64,000 bases of DNA from the NCBI GenBank assembly GCA_030727405.1, contig JANRBR010000011.1, forward strand, positions 1-64,000, read 5' to 3'. Made by a program: the position numbers and the translations under genes. Positions 26,629 through 35,993 of the stretch are shown piece by piece. The stretch is from Crocinitomicaceae bacterium (lineage in GTDB: Bacteria > Bacteroidota > Bacteroidia > Flavobacteriales_D > Crocinitomicaceae). Numbering within the stretch: position 1 is the stretch's first letter; every line of letters begins with the position of its first letter. The notes beneath the pieces are model-generated. The model saw nothing but the letters and a program-made list of their open reading frames with translations. It did not search any database and was not told where the DNA came from.

Positions 26629-27288
26629 ATGAAACATCTCAAAAATCAAATATTAAACATGCGTTTCCTTTACATCTTACTTTCCATCGTTTTTATCAAC
26701 GGAGCATGCACAGATAAAAAAGCAGATTCGATGAAGGATTTAGATACCATCCGTTCAAAATCAAGCTACCAGGTAAAAAAGGACACCATAATTGTTGTTA
26801 ATACGCTTGACACCTTACTCCCAATCTACAATCAAGATTCAGTTGGATTAAACATTCAATCCATTGAAAGTGATTCAAATCGATTCTTTTTTCATGAGTT
26901 TAATTATGTTACATCTGCGCAGTACAGCTTAACAGACTCAAGTCAGCGCGTATTCAAACATCAATTTGCACGGTTTAAAATCGACACAACTAATGTTAAA
27001 AACAATTTTTTCAATTGGTTCGACAAAGAGTTTAGTCAACGAGATTCAAGCGTTCGGATATACGATCGAATGAACATTTTCCCGAAACACATTTTCTTTG
27101 TTTGCACGAATCAAAGCATCCATGTGATTAAAAGCGATTCTAAAATTCAAACGGAGAAGTGGCTTCGTTACATTCAACAAACAGAGAAAAAAGTGAAATT
27201 CATTTACATTTGCCACCAGCCCAAAAACAAAGAAGCACTTTGGTACAATTACAACAAGAAAAAACTTACTTTAATTTCTAAAGAATGA
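26629..27288 (+). CDS. lipoprotein of unknown function
   Basis: 219 residues from the ATG at 26629, or 209 from the ATG at 26659. The second start gives a cleaner lipoprotein signal (MRFLYILLSIVFINGAC, lipobox NGAC). No family recognised. The mature protein is rich in K, D, S and F, with a motif RIYDRMNIFPKHIFFVC and a basic C-terminus (WYNYNKKKLTLISKE). The stop overlaps the next start by 4 bp (ATGA), so the two are probably made together. Confidence 0.7.
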   Translation: MKHLKNQILNMRFLYILLSIVFINGACTDKKADSMKDLDTIRSKSSYQVKKDTIIVVNTLDTLLPIYNQDSVGLNIQSIESDSNRFFFHEFNYVTSAQYSLTDSSQRVFKHQFARFKIDTTNVKNNFFNWFDKEFSQRDSSVRIYDRMNIFPKHIFFVCTNQSIHVIKSDSKIQTEKWLRYIQQTEKKVKFIYICHQPKNKEALWYNYNKKKLTLISKE

Positions 27289-27620
27289 CCATACTCAACC
27301 GTGGACAAATCGTAGTCTATCCAACCAAAACATTTGAAACTTGGGCAATTTCGCATTCCGAGGATGAATTATTTTTTTCAGAAACACCAGAACCTACCGT
27401 CTATTTGATTGAAGAGGAATTTTGGGACGATGAATTAGTCATCGAGAAATACCGAAAAAAAATCATTCAAAGGGAATGTTCGGATATTTGTTCAGATCAA
27501 ACAAAATGGCCAATTATCAAGGACAACGAACAATTTCAACGCTATTTCACGGTCCACTTGGGAATCATGGTTTTTGACTTGTTAGAAAATGATTTGAGTT
27601 GTGAAGAGATGGACCTATAA
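27285..27620 (+). CDS. small acidic protein of unknown function
   Basis: 111 residues, no signal peptide or membrane segment, strongly acidic (EEEFWDDELVIEKYRKK, ENDLSCEEMDL). Family not recognised. It overlaps the upstream lipoprotein gene by 4 bp and the convergent CYTH gene by 6 bp at its end. The coupling to a lipoprotein gene suggests a joint role, but nothing shows what it is. Confidence 0.6.
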   Translation: MTILNRGQIVVYPTKTFETWAISHSEDELFFSETPEPTVYLIEEEFWDDELVIEKYRKKIIQRECSDICSDQTKWPIIKDNEQFQRYFTVHLGIMVFDLLENDLSCEEMDL

Positions 27621-28064
27621 TTGTTTGAATAAGTTGACATTCAAGTATTCCGGATCAAACGTCACTTCTTGACCAAGCCATGTTGGTTTCGCAAAAACTT
27701 GGTTTTCATTGCTTAACTCTATTTCTGCAAGGACCAAGCCTTCAAATTTCCCATGAAAAACATCCACTTCCCAGGTATTTCCTTCAAACAACACCTCATA
27801 ACGGGTTTTTTCCAAACAAGGTAAATGCGCTTGTTCGATCATTTTTAAAGCATCATCTTTCGGGATTAGGTATTCAAATTCATGCCTTGAAATACCTTTT
27901 CCCATTTTGATGGTGAGGAACGCTTTTTCAGATTTGACACGAATGCGAATGGATTTTTGCTCATCTTCAAACAAGTAAGCCTGATAAATGTCCGCTTCAG
28001 ACTGGATTGAATCCTGTCTCCATTCGCTGCCTATTATCAGGAACTTACGTTCAATTTCTACCAT
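27615..28064 (-). CDS. CYTH domain protein (triphosphate-binding)
   Basis: 149-residue single-domain CYTH protein. It starts with the signature EIERKFLI (ExExK), followed by alternating charged strands (IRIRVKSEKAFLTIKMGKG, HEFEYLIP, KTRYEVLFEG, WEVDVFHGKFEGLVLAEIEL) that line the triphosphate tunnel. Such stand-alone bacterial CYTH proteins are usually inorganic triphosphatases or of unknown role; no CHAD domain is present. Class assignment is firm, substrate is not. Confidence 0.88.
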   Translation of the reverse strand: MVEIERKFLIIGSEWRQDSIQSEADIYQAYLFEDEQKSIRIRVKSEKAFLTIKMGKGISRHEFEYLIPKDDALKMIEQAHLPCLEKTRYEVLFEGNTWEVDVFHGKFEGLVLAEIELSNENQVFAKPTWLGQEVTFDPEYLNVNLFKQL

Positions 28065-28155
28065 GAATTATGTTTTTTTTAATATTTTTACCAAAGATGC
28101 AACTTAATGAATAAGTATCGCGTCAAAGAATGTGAAATTTTTTAAAGTTTTTAAA

Positions 28156-28557
28156 ATGAAATTAAACCTTACTATTCTGTCTATTTGCTTCTTAGGTTTT
28201 GGACTAAATGCCCAGAAAAATGTTGAATCAAATGGCATTAAAATAACCACAAAACAAATCAATTGCAACATTCCAGCGGAAGGTTACGAGTCTGATTTGA
28301 TTCAATTAACCATTAAAAACGAAACGAACAGTGTGAAAACGGTTAGTTACAGCTTCGAGTTGTTTTATGATGGTGTTTGTGCTACTTGTGATTCCGACGA
28401 ATACGTTTATTCTCAAGTATTACAGCCGAATGAGGTTTTAGTAGGTGAATGTTTGGACCGCAACCACTTGGGACTTACCATTTTTCACCACATGCCCGCA
28501 CATTTAACGAAAACGACGTTAACGGATTTCAATATTAAAAACGTAGTTGTAAACTAA
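28156..28557 (+). CDS. small exported protein of unknown function
   Basis: 133 residues from the ATG at 28156, which begins a signal peptide (MKLNLTILSICFLGFGLNAQ); a GTG at 28132 is also in frame. The mature part has a CATCDSDEYVYS segment with paired cysteines and looks beta-rich (TIKNETNSVKTVSYSFELFY). No family recognised. It lies 5 bp before the large T9SS cargo gene and may be transcribed with it. Confidence 0.68.
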   Translation: MKLNLTILSICFLGFGLNAQKNVESNGIKITTKQINCNIPAEGYESDLIQLTIKNETNSVKTVSYSFELFYDGVCATCDSDEYVYSQVLQPNEVLVGECLDRNHLGLTIFHHMPAHLTKTTLTDFNIKNVVVN

Positions 28558-28562
28558 GCTCT

Positions 28563-30806
28563 ATGAAGTTTAAACACTTTTTTGTTGCTGCAGGAATTCT
28601 TGCAACAACTATTCAAAGCATTCAAGCGCAATGTACGATTGTAGCAAGCGCCCAAAGTACAACGATTCCCTGTAACGGCTCCACCATTTTAAGTGTAAAT
28701 GGAAGTGGAACAAGTCAAGTTGCTTTCAGTGAGACATTTAACTCCGGTGTTCCAATCGGATGGCAATTCTCTCAAACGGTGACTATCGCAAACAATACCT
28801 GCGGCGTCCCTTCATTAGATGGTACAGATTTCATGTGGATGGGAAATCAATCCGTTGCACCGAGAGAAATGACAACCGTTCCTTTGGATGTGTCTTCTGG
28901 TGGTCAAGTGTGTTTTGACATGCGTTATGCGATTCAAGCACAAGCTTCTCCCTGCGAAGGACCGGATTTAGCAAGCGAAGGCGTATACATTCAATTTTCT
29001 ACAGATGCTGGTCTTTCTTGGACAACGATGCAATACTGGAGTCCGCTTGGTGGCTATGATCCATTGATGACATCTTGGCAAAATTATTGCGTTCCAATTC
29101 CCGCAGCTGCACAAACGAATGCAACACAATTTAGATGGACACAATTAGCCGTTTCAGGAGCACCGTACGACCATTGGGGATTGGATAACATCATGATTAC
29201 AGCCAACATTCCTAATTACAACATCACTTGGCTTCATGATAATTACTCTTATGGTGCAGGTGTTTATATCGGTGACAATCCTACTCCAGTGAGTCCAACA
29301 GGTACAACATCTTATGTTGTCATGATGACGGACAGCACGAGTACTTGCTACGACACCATCACCATTTCGGTAAGCTACCCTCAAATTGATTCCGTTAGCA
29401 CCATAAATCCAACTTGTGGTAGCATCAATGGAAGTTTGACTGCCACTTCTTCCGGTGGAGCTGGTGGATACACTTACAGCATTGGATCTGCCTTCCAAAC
29501 ATCTGGAACGTTTAACAATTTAGATACCGCATTGTATACCATCATCATGGTGGATCAAAACAATTGTTCAGATACCTTAACGGCACTATTGGATGGTGTT
29601 GATTCCTTACAGATTACCAACCTTACTTCTGTCACCACAACTTGTGGATTAGACAATGGGGTCATCGGTTTTGATATTGAAGGTGGTACGCCAATGTTCC
29701 AATACAGCATCGACTATGGACAATCCTTTTCTGCAAGTTCTACTTTTAGTAGCTTAGCACCTGGTGTTTATCCGATTTATGTAGAGGACATTAATGGTTG
29801 TTTCGATTCGGATTCAGTTGAAATTTTCCCGTCAACCAATCCAAACATTGATAATGTTAGTTCAACTCTAGAGTTTTGTAGCCTTTCGGATGGTGGAATT
29901 ACAAGCACCGCAAGTTTGGGAGTTTCACCCTATCTATTTGTTCTTTATCAAGGTAACAACTTGATCTCAAACAATCCCACCGGAAACTTCACAGGATTAT
30001 CCTCAGGAGATTACTCCATGTTAGTAGTGGATCAAATTGGATGCGTCGATAGCGTAACTGTTACCGTTGACTCCATTCCTGCGCCAATTGCCCCTTTACA
30101 AGATACCGTTTTGTGTAATTTAACACTTCAAATTAACGGTGTACTTTCCTATACCGGAACGAATTGGACATCAAATACGCCACTTATTAATTTTTCCAAT
30201 ATAGCAGGAATGAATCCAACGATTCAAGCAGATACAGCTGGGATTTATACCATAACAGTAGCGGATAGTGTTTGTAATTTCACGGAATCGTTTCAGTTAA
30301 CCTTTGTAGCCGACCCGTATACACATGTTATTGATACTACCTTGTGTGTCGGTGAAACCCAAATACTTGCGGCATTAATTCAACCTCAAAACGTTGATTA
30401 TTCATGGTCAACAGGACAATCTACTTCTGCAATTAGTGTAACGGAATCTGGAAACTACATCGTTACAACAACGAACATGTGTGGTTCTTCAATAGATACG
30501 GCAACGGTTGAATTTTATTTCTGTGATTTAGAATTGCCAAACGTATTTACACCGAACAACGACGGTTCAAACGATTACTTCCAATTGTTATTCTTTGGTG
30601 GATTAAAAACGTTTAATTGCACCATACTAAACCGTTGGGGTCAAGTGATTCGAGAATACGATGACGCAGCATTCATGTGGGATGGTAAAGATGAATCCGG
30701 AGATGATGTACTAGAAGGTGTTTACTTTTACATCGTAACTGCTGTCTCAAACGGAGGAAACGAAATTATAAAACAAGGCAACGTTACATTGGTGCGCTCT
30801 GAGTAA
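28563..30806 (+). CDS. T9SS type B cargo protein with reelin-like N-terminal domain
   Basis: 747-residue secreted protein. Signal peptide MKFKHFFVAAGILATTIQSIQAQ. Residues about 55-220 resemble a reelin sub-repeat or carbohydrate-binding jelly roll (FSETFNSGVPIGWQFS, PLDVSSGGQVCFDMRYAI, DHWGLDNIMI). Then come several SprB-like or Ig-like repeats (TSSGGAGGYTYSIG, DIEGGTPMFQYSID). The last 85 residues (LPNVFTPNNDGSNDYFQ, LNRWGQVIREYDD, GVYFYIVTA) form the gliding-motility-associated C-terminal domain, the type B T9SS signal. Probably a cell-surface adhesin. Confidence 0.88.
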   Translation: MKFKHFFVAAGILATTIQSIQAQCTIVASAQSTTIPCNGSTILSVNGSGTSQVAFSETFNSGVPIGWQFSQTVTIANNTCGVPSLDGTDFMWMGNQSVAPREMTTVPLDVSSGGQVCFDMRYAIQAQASPCEGPDLASEGVYIQFSTDAGLSWTTMQYWSPLGGYDPLMTSWQNYCVPIPAAAQTNATQFRWTQLAVSGAPYDHWGLDNIMITANIPNYNITWLHDNYSYGAGVYIGDNPTPVSPTGTTSYVVMMTDSTSTCYDTITISVSYPQIDSVSTINPTCGSINGSLTATSSGGAGGYTYSIGSAFQTSGTFNNLDTALYTIIMVDQNNCSDTLTALLDGVDSLQITNLTSVTTTCGLDNGVIGFDIEGGTPMFQYSIDYGQSFSASSTFSSLAPGVYPIYVEDINGCFDSDSVEIFPSTNPNIDNVSSTLEFCSLSDGGITSTASLGVSPYLFVLYQGNNLISNNPTGNFTGLSSGDYSMLVVDQIGCVDSVTVTVDSIPAPIAPLQDTVLCNLTLQINGVLSYTGTNWTSNTPLINFSNIAGMNPTIQADTAGIYTITVADSVCNFTESFQLTFVADPYTHVIDTTLCVGETQILAALIQPQNVDYSWSTGQSTSAISVTESGNYIVTTTNMCGSSIDTATVEFYFCDLELPNVFTPNNDGSNDYFQLLFFGGLKTFNCTILNRWGQVIREYDDAAFMWDGKDESGDDVLEGVYFYIVTAVSNGGNEIIKQGNVTLVRSE

Positions 30807-30832
30807 GTTCAGAAGAATTACTATCTTTACGC

Positions 30833-32710
30833 GTGCTTAAATTAAAACAAAATACGCCTAGATGGGTTGTGATTCTTCTCGATTTGATGATTCATCTTTG
30901 TGCGCTTGCATTCGCCTATTTAATCCGCTTTGACCTCAAAGCGGATTTTTCTTTGATACAAAATGAGTGGACCATATTATCTAAATCCCTTTGGTTCTTT
31001 ATTTTAGTGAAAATCATCGTTTTTTATATCTTTCAAATTCACAAAGGTTTAGTTCGGTATACATCCACTGAAGATTTAAAACGAATTCTATTTGCTGAAC
31101 TGGGCTGTTCCCTCCTATTTTTATTGGCTGGACTCATTCGCGTCCATCAATTAGATGGATTCTTCTTATTTCCAATGTCCGTGTTAATCATGGAATTCAT
31201 CGCTAGTATGACTTTTATTGTTGGCGGGCGCTTCATCATCAAATTGCTTTATTTAGAATCGATCAAAGACCGCAACACTCAAGAATCAGTGATCATCTAC
31301 GGCGCGGGGGTATCTGGATTGATTACCAAAAGAACTCTTGAAAAAGATACACTAAACCAACAGATTGGAGTGGCTTTTATTGACGACAATCCAAAACTTC
31401 AAGGTTCTAGAATTGAAGGAATCACCGTTTATAATTCCAAACAACTGTCGAAAATTAAATCAGAGTTTAATGCGCAAACCCTCATCGTAGCCATTCAAAG
31501 TCCCGACAATATTAAGATGCAAGCGGTCGTGGACGAAGCGATGAAACTCAAAATGACCATTCAAAAAGTTCCGAATCCTAAAACATGGATTAATGGTGCA
31601 TTTAGTTCCAAACAACTTAAAAAAATTCGCATTGAAGACCTCCTTGGAAGGGATATCATCGAACTAAACAACGACCAACTTTCAAATGAAATCTCAAATT
31701 CTTGTATTTTAGTTTCCGGTGCTGCAGGCTCCATTGGATCTGGGCTCGTACAAGAAATTGCACGCCTAGTACCGAAGAAAATCATTTTATTGGATCAAGC
31801 AGAATCTCCACTTTACGATTTGCAATTTGAGTTAAACCAACATTTTAATGGTTTGAATTACGAAATCGTTGTGGGGGACATCTGTAATTTGGAACGAATG
31901 CAGCATTTATTCCAACAATACGCACCTGACATCGTTTTTCATGCAGCGGCATACAAACATGTGCCCATGATGGAATTAAATGCCGCAGAAGCTGTTCAAA
32001 CGAATGTTAAAGGGACGAAGATTCTGGCGGATTTATCCTTGGAAACAGGTGTAAAAAAATTCATCATGATTTCCACAGACAAGGCTGTCAATCCAACCAA
32101 TGTCATGGGAGCATCAAAGCGCATTGCAGAAATGTACGTGCAAAAATTAAATGAACAGCAAAAAACGCAATACATTACAACAAGGTTTGGAAATGTTTTA
32201 GGGTCAAACGGCTCTGTTATTCCACTTTTTCAAAAACAAATTGAAAACGGAGGTCCAGTTACGGTTACTGACGAGCGAATTACCCGTTTCTTCATGACCA
32301 TTCCGGAAGCTTGTCAACTCGTATTAGAAGCGGCATCCATGGGCAAAGGTGGTGAGATATTCGTTTTTGAAATGGGTCAATCCGTAAAAATTGTCGATTT
32401 AGCGCGAAGAATGATTCAACTTTCCGGACTAGAAATTGGGAAGGACATCGATTTAACTTTTACAGGACTAAGGCCGGGAGAGAAATTGTACGAGGAACTC
32501 TTGGCGAATGAAGAAAATACTGTTCCTACACACCATCAAAAAATACTCATTGCTAAAACCCGAGTAGAAAACGATGAACAATTGCAGCACATTCAAACAC
32601 TTATACAGTTGTGCGCAGATCAAAATAACGTAGCAATTGTTCAGCAAATGAAGCGCATCGTTCCCGAATTCATTAGCAATAACTCAGAATTTCAAAAACT
32701 CGACAAATGA
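30833..32710 (+). CDS. CapD/WbpM-like nucleotide-sugar epimerase/dehydratase
   Basis: 625-residue membrane-anchored enzyme for polysaccharide precursor synthesis. Four membrane segments lie in residues 1-145, a CoA-binding-like Rossmann domain at about 150-270 (VIIYGAGVSGLI), and the catalytic SDR domain from about 285 with the NAD motif VSGAAGSIGSGL, FHAAAYKHVPMM, STDKAVNPTNVMGASKR and RFGNVLGSNGSV. Catalytic Tyr of the usual YxxxK is Met (MGASK), as is typical of the UDP-GlcNAc 4,6-dehydratase (WbpM/FlaA1) group. The start is GTG at 30833. The next gene overlaps by 4 bp. Confidence 0.9.
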   Translation: MLKLKQNTPRWVVILLDLMIHLCALAFAYLIRFDLKADFSLIQNEWTILSKSLWFFILVKIIVFYIFQIHKGLVRYTSTEDLKRILFAELGCSLLFLLAGLIRVHQLDGFFLFPMSVLIMEFIASMTFIVGGRFIIKLLYLESIKDRNTQESVIIYGAGVSGLITKRTLEKDTLNQQIGVAFIDDNPKLQGSRIEGITVYNSKQLSKIKSEFNAQTLIVAIQSPDNIKMQAVVDEAMKLKMTIQKVPNPKTWINGAFSSKQLKKIRIEDLLGRDIIELNNDQLSNEISNSCILVSGAAGSIGSGLVQEIARLVPKKIILLDQAESPLYDLQFELNQHFNGLNYEIVVGDICNLERMQHLFQQYAPDIVFHAAAYKHVPMMELNAAEAVQTNVKGTKILADLSLETGVKKFIMISTDKAVNPTNVMGASKRIAEMYVQKLNEQQKTQYITTRFGNVLGSNGSVIPLFQKQIENGGPVTVTDERITRFFMTIPEACQLVLEAASMGKGGEIFVFEMGQSVKIVDLARRMIQLSGLEIGKDIDLTFTGLRPGEKLYEELLANEENTVPTHHQKILIAKTRVENDEQLQHIQTLIQLCADQNNVAIVQQMKRIVPEFISNNSEFQKLDK

Positions 32711-33099
32711 TTTCTCCCGCTCGCATTCACGTGCGTTTAACTGATTTGGATATTCTTGGTCATGTGAACAATGCACTTTACCTCACCTATTTTGAAATTG
32801 CACGTATGCATTATTTTTCAGAATTAGTCGGAAATGATTGGAATTGGATGGAAGAAGGAGTTGTTTTGGTGAAAAATGAGGTGGAATACCTCAAACCTAT
32901 TTTACTTCATGACATTCCTTATGTAACCGTTAAACTGATGCATATGGGGACCAAAAGTTTCACACTTGGATACGAAGTTCATGTGAACCACGCCCTTGTT
33001 ACTACTGGAAGCTCTACCCTAGTTGCGTTCAATTCAAAAAAACAGTGTACCATTGAAATTCCAGAAAAAATGAAAGAAGCCATTCAAAAATTAGCGTAA
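32707..33099 (+). CDS. acyl-CoA thioesterase, 4HBT hot-dog fold
   Basis: 130-residue hot-dog thioesterase. The signature LDILGHVNNALYLTYFEIAR (residues about 14-33) carries the catalytic Asp/His-Asn pattern of the 4-hydroxybenzoyl-CoA thioesterase family, and VEYLKPILLHD is the conserved central strand. It would hydrolyse a medium-size acyl-CoA; substrate unknown. It overlaps the epimerase gene by 4 bp and is probably translated with it, although no biochemical link is obvious. Confidence 0.88.
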   Translation: MISPARIHVRLTDLDILGHVNNALYLTYFEIARMHYFSELVGNDWNWMEEGVVLVKNEVEYLKPILLHDIPYVTVKLMHMGTKSFTLGYEVHVNHALVTTGSSTLVAFNSKKQCTIEIPEKMKEAIQKLA

Positions 33100-33127
33100 C
33101 TTTCAAGTGGAATTTACTTATAAGTAC

Positions 33128-34096
33128 ATGAAAAAACGATTTATTCTTCCAATCTTATTATTGACATCCTCTATTTGGGGTCAAGAATTAAGTCCATGTG
33201 GCAATGTGGTTAAGAAGTGTAATTATAAAACACTCATCAATTGTTACGACATCCTTTCCTTCGATGATCAGCGTAACATCTATTTATTAAAAAAAGATTT
33301 TGCTACTCCTTATGACGGGAACTGTACTACGTGTTATTCCAATGGAAACTTAGAAGAATCATTGCATTTAGTGGACGGATACCGCGACGGAACGGATACT
33401 TCCTATTTTAAAAACGGATGCCGGCAATCCATTCAGTCATTTAAATTAGGAAAGCTCAACGGTAAGAGTACTATTTTTTACGAATCTGGTAAAAAAGAAC
33501 GTGAAATCTCGCACGTCAACAACATGATTCAAGGAGAGTTCATACTTTTCGAAAACAACGAGAAAAACGACACCATTGAATACCATACCTATAAAAACAA
33601 TTTAATGGATGGACCTCAAAAATATTACTACGAAAACTCCAAATTAGGAAAGCACGTTTATTATAAGGCTGGATTACTAGATGGTCCGCACACCACCTAT
33701 ACAGATTCCGGAAAAGTAGAAATGAAACTTCATTACAAACAAGGAAAAAAAGATGGTAAATGGATCTATTATTACGAAAGTGGCAAAGAAGCTCACGTCG
33801 AAAATTGGTCCAATGGTTTGAAAAATGGCGAATTTAAAACGATGGATGAAAAAGGAATGATCCTAGAGCAGTACTTTTTTAAGAACAATGTTCCCGAAGG
33901 AAAACATGTTGAATATTATCCCGATGGAAAATTAAAATACCAAGCGACCTACACAAGCAAAGGAGAAAAGCTTGAGGAATTTTCAATTGATCAATTTGGT
34001 GTGAAGAAGGAACTATTTAAAAAAGAAGAGAAACCGAAAAAAGGAGACCCAAAAAAAGCCGCTGAATTATCTGATGACAAGGAAGGAAAACCCTAA
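33128..34096 (+). CDS. exported MORN/YwqK-like repeat protein
   Basis: 323 residues from the ATG at 33128, which begins a signal peptide (MKKRFILPILLLTSSIWGQ); the frame is open to a GTG at 33107. At least eight MORN-like repeats follow (YSNGNLEESLHLVDG, YESGKKEREISHVNN, YPDGKLKYQATY) up to about residue 290, then a lysine- and glutamate-rich tail. It is a shorter relative of the protein at 2169-4448. The cysteine motif NCTTCYSNG near residue 67 echoes that protein's CRRC. Convergent with a TSUP gene, overlapping by 4 bp. Confidence 0.78.
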   Translation: MKKRFILPILLLTSSIWGQELSPCGNVVKKCNYKTLINCYDILSFDDQRNIYLLKKDFATPYDGNCTTCYSNGNLEESLHLVDGYRDGTDTSYFKNGCRQSIQSFKLGKLNGKSTIFYESGKKEREISHVNNMIQGEFILFENNEKNDTIEYHTYKNNLMDGPQKYYYENSKLGKHVYYKAGLLDGPHTTYTDSGKVEMKLHYKQGKKDGKWIYYYESGKEAHVENWSNGLKNGEFKTMDEKGMILEQYFFKNNVPEGKHVEYYPDGKLKYQATYTSKGEKLEEFSIDQFGVKKELFKKEEKPKKGDPKKAAELSDDKEGKP

Positions 34097-34860
34097 ATTG
34101 TTCCCGTTAATAGCAACAAGGCCATCACTGTTAAAAAAACGGCAACCATTCCGTTTACAAAGTTGATGGAAACCTTTTGAAGATACTTCTTTCCTAAAAT
34201 TGATCCTCCGAAAGCTGCTAATGCACCAATGACCAAGTAACGAACATTTAGGGTTTCCCAGTTTAAACTACCCGAATACACACTGATACGAGAAGCATCA
34301 ATTAACAAGGAAATTAACGCACTTGTCCCGACAAAAATGTGTTTATCCATGGCTATTTTGGATAAGAATGCCGCACGCAATGCACCCTGATGTCCAGAAA
34401 AACCACCGAAAAGCCCACTTAAAAAGCCGCCAACAGGCAAAAACATTGGTGCATTGGAGAATGGAAACTTGATTTTCCTCCATTCCATGTAGACAAAGAA
34501 CAGCATCAAGACTCCAATTAAAAAGGCTGCATAACTGACTTCATTCCTTTCCCACATTGGAAAAACATAGGCTGTTCCGGCCTTTCCGATAAGGCTTAGT
34601 AAATATGCCCCTATAAAACCACCAATGATGGCGGTCAAACCAAACCGTTTAAATAAAGACGCATCAATGTGACGCGACATGATGGACAATTTAAATAGGT
34701 TATTGGCGAAATGAACAAGAGCTGTGGCAACAACCGCTACTTCCACTGGAAAATACAAACTAAAAACGGGCAGCAAGATGGTGCCTAATCCAAATCCAGA
34801 AAAGAAGGTGGCAAATGAACCTAATAAACAAACCAAGATGATTCCTATTTCGCTGATCAT
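34093..34860 (-). CDS. TSUP (TauE/SafE) family permease
   Basis: 255-residue inner-membrane permease. Half-repeat motifs are FSGFGLGTILLPVFSLYFP near residue 22 and SGLFGGFSGHQGALRAAFL near residue 151. At least seven hydrophobic segments. The substrate is unknown; TSUP members move sulfite, sulfonates, organic acids or other anions. It diverges from the threonine aldolase gene and, unlike the permease at 6730-7527, has no sulfur-enzyme neighbour. Confidence 0.86.
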   Translation of the reverse strand: MISEIGIILVCLLGSFATFFSGFGLGTILLPVFSLYFPVEVAVVATALVHFANNLFKLSIMSRHIDASLFKRFGLTAIIGGFIGAYLLSLIGKAGTAYVFPMWERNEVSYAAFLIGVLMLFFVYMEWRKIKFPFSNAPMFLPVGGFLSGLFGGFSGHQGALRAAFLSKIAMDKHIFVGTSALISLLIDASRISVYSGSLNWETLNVRYLVIGALAAFGGSILGKKYLQKVSINFVNGMVAVFLTVMALLLLTGTI

Positions 34861-34889
34861 TTTACTTATTTTTGTTAAAAATAATAGGA

Positions 34890-35912
34890 ATGATTGATTT
34901 TAGAAGCGATACGGTAACAAAACCTACAGAAGCCATGAAGGAAGCCATGTTTCATGCGCCTGTTGGAGACGATGTTTTTGGCGAGGATCCTTCCATCAAT
35001 GAGCTCGAATCTTATACGGCAAAGCTCTTTGGTAAAGAAGCTGGACTCTTTTGTTCATCTGGAACGCAAACCAACCAAATCGCCATCAATGTACATGTCC
35101 AACCTGGAGGAGAGGTCATCTGCCACGAAGAAAGTCACATCTATAAATACGAAGGAGGAGGGATTGCCAAAAATAGCGGCGCGTCCGTTCGCTTGTTAGC
35201 TGGCGACAGAGGTCGCTTAGAGGCGAAAAACATTGCTCAATGGATCAATCCTTCACATGACGTTCACTTTCCATTAACGCAATTGGTTTCACTAGAAGAC
35301 ACAGCGAACCGAGGAGGTGGTGCAGTGTATTCATTTGAACAAATTCAAGAAATTAAAGTACTTTGCCAATCATTGGGTTTGCCCTTGCATTTAGATGGCG
35401 CTCGCGTATGCAATGCACTTGCCGTGAATCAAGTTGACCCCGCGATATATGGTGCTGAATTTGACTCCATCAGCATCTGCCTCTCGAAAGGACTTGGCGC
35501 TCCCGTTGGTTCTGTACTTCTCGGATCAAAAGCATTTATTCATAAAGCAAGACGCGTTCGTAAAGTCATGGGAGGTGGAATGAGGCAAGCTGGCATGATC
35601 GCTGCAGGAGGATTATTCGCGCTTCAGCACCACCGTTCAAGGTTAATCGAAGACCACAAACACGCACAACAACTTGAAGAAACCTTTCATCGTCAAACTT
35701 GGGTAAAAAGCGTTCTCGCTGTTCAAACCAACATTGTGGTGGTTTCCTTAAACGATCCAACGAAAAGAGATGTCATTTTAGAACAATTCAAATCATTTGG
35801 CATTCTTGGCATGGCATTTGGACCGGGAATGTTGCGTTTTGTGACCCATTTGGATATTTCACCCGAACAAGTTGCCTTTACGTGTGAAAAAATCGCTCTA
35901 ATTCGTCCCTGA
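34890..35912 (+). CDS. threonine aldolase (PLP-dependent)
   Basis: 340-residue fold-type I PLP enzyme that splits L-threonine or allo-threonine to glycine and acetaldehyde. It opens MIDFRSDTVTKPTEAM, the family hallmark, then GDDVFGEDPSINELE, with PLP Lys in SICLSKGLGAPVGS near residue 198 and HLDGARVCNA before it. The ATG at 34890 is the natural start; a TTG at 34872 is in frame. TATTTTTG at 34867-34874 could be its -7 box, which also favours the ATG. Confidence 0.92.
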   Translation: MIDFRSDTVTKPTEAMKEAMFHAPVGDDVFGEDPSINELESYTAKLFGKEAGLFCSSGTQTNQIAINVHVQPGGEVICHEESHIYKYEGGGIAKNSGASVRLLAGDRGRLEAKNIAQWINPSHDVHFPLTQLVSLEDTANRGGGAVYSFEQIQEIKVLCQSLGLPLHLDGARVCNALAVNQVDPAIYGAEFDSISICLSKGLGAPVGSVLLGSKAFIHKARRVRKVMGGGMRQAGMIAAGGLFALQHHRSRLIEDHKHAQQLEETFHRQTWVKSVLAVQTNIVVVSLNDPTKRDVILEQFKSFGILGMAFGPGMLRFVTHLDISPEQVAFTCEKIALIRP

Positions 35913-35993
35913 AAAGTTGTTTTTTTTGAGCACGTAGCGTAACCTTTTGGTCCAAAAAACACTATAAGAAAGGAAACATAATTCCACCGTTGG

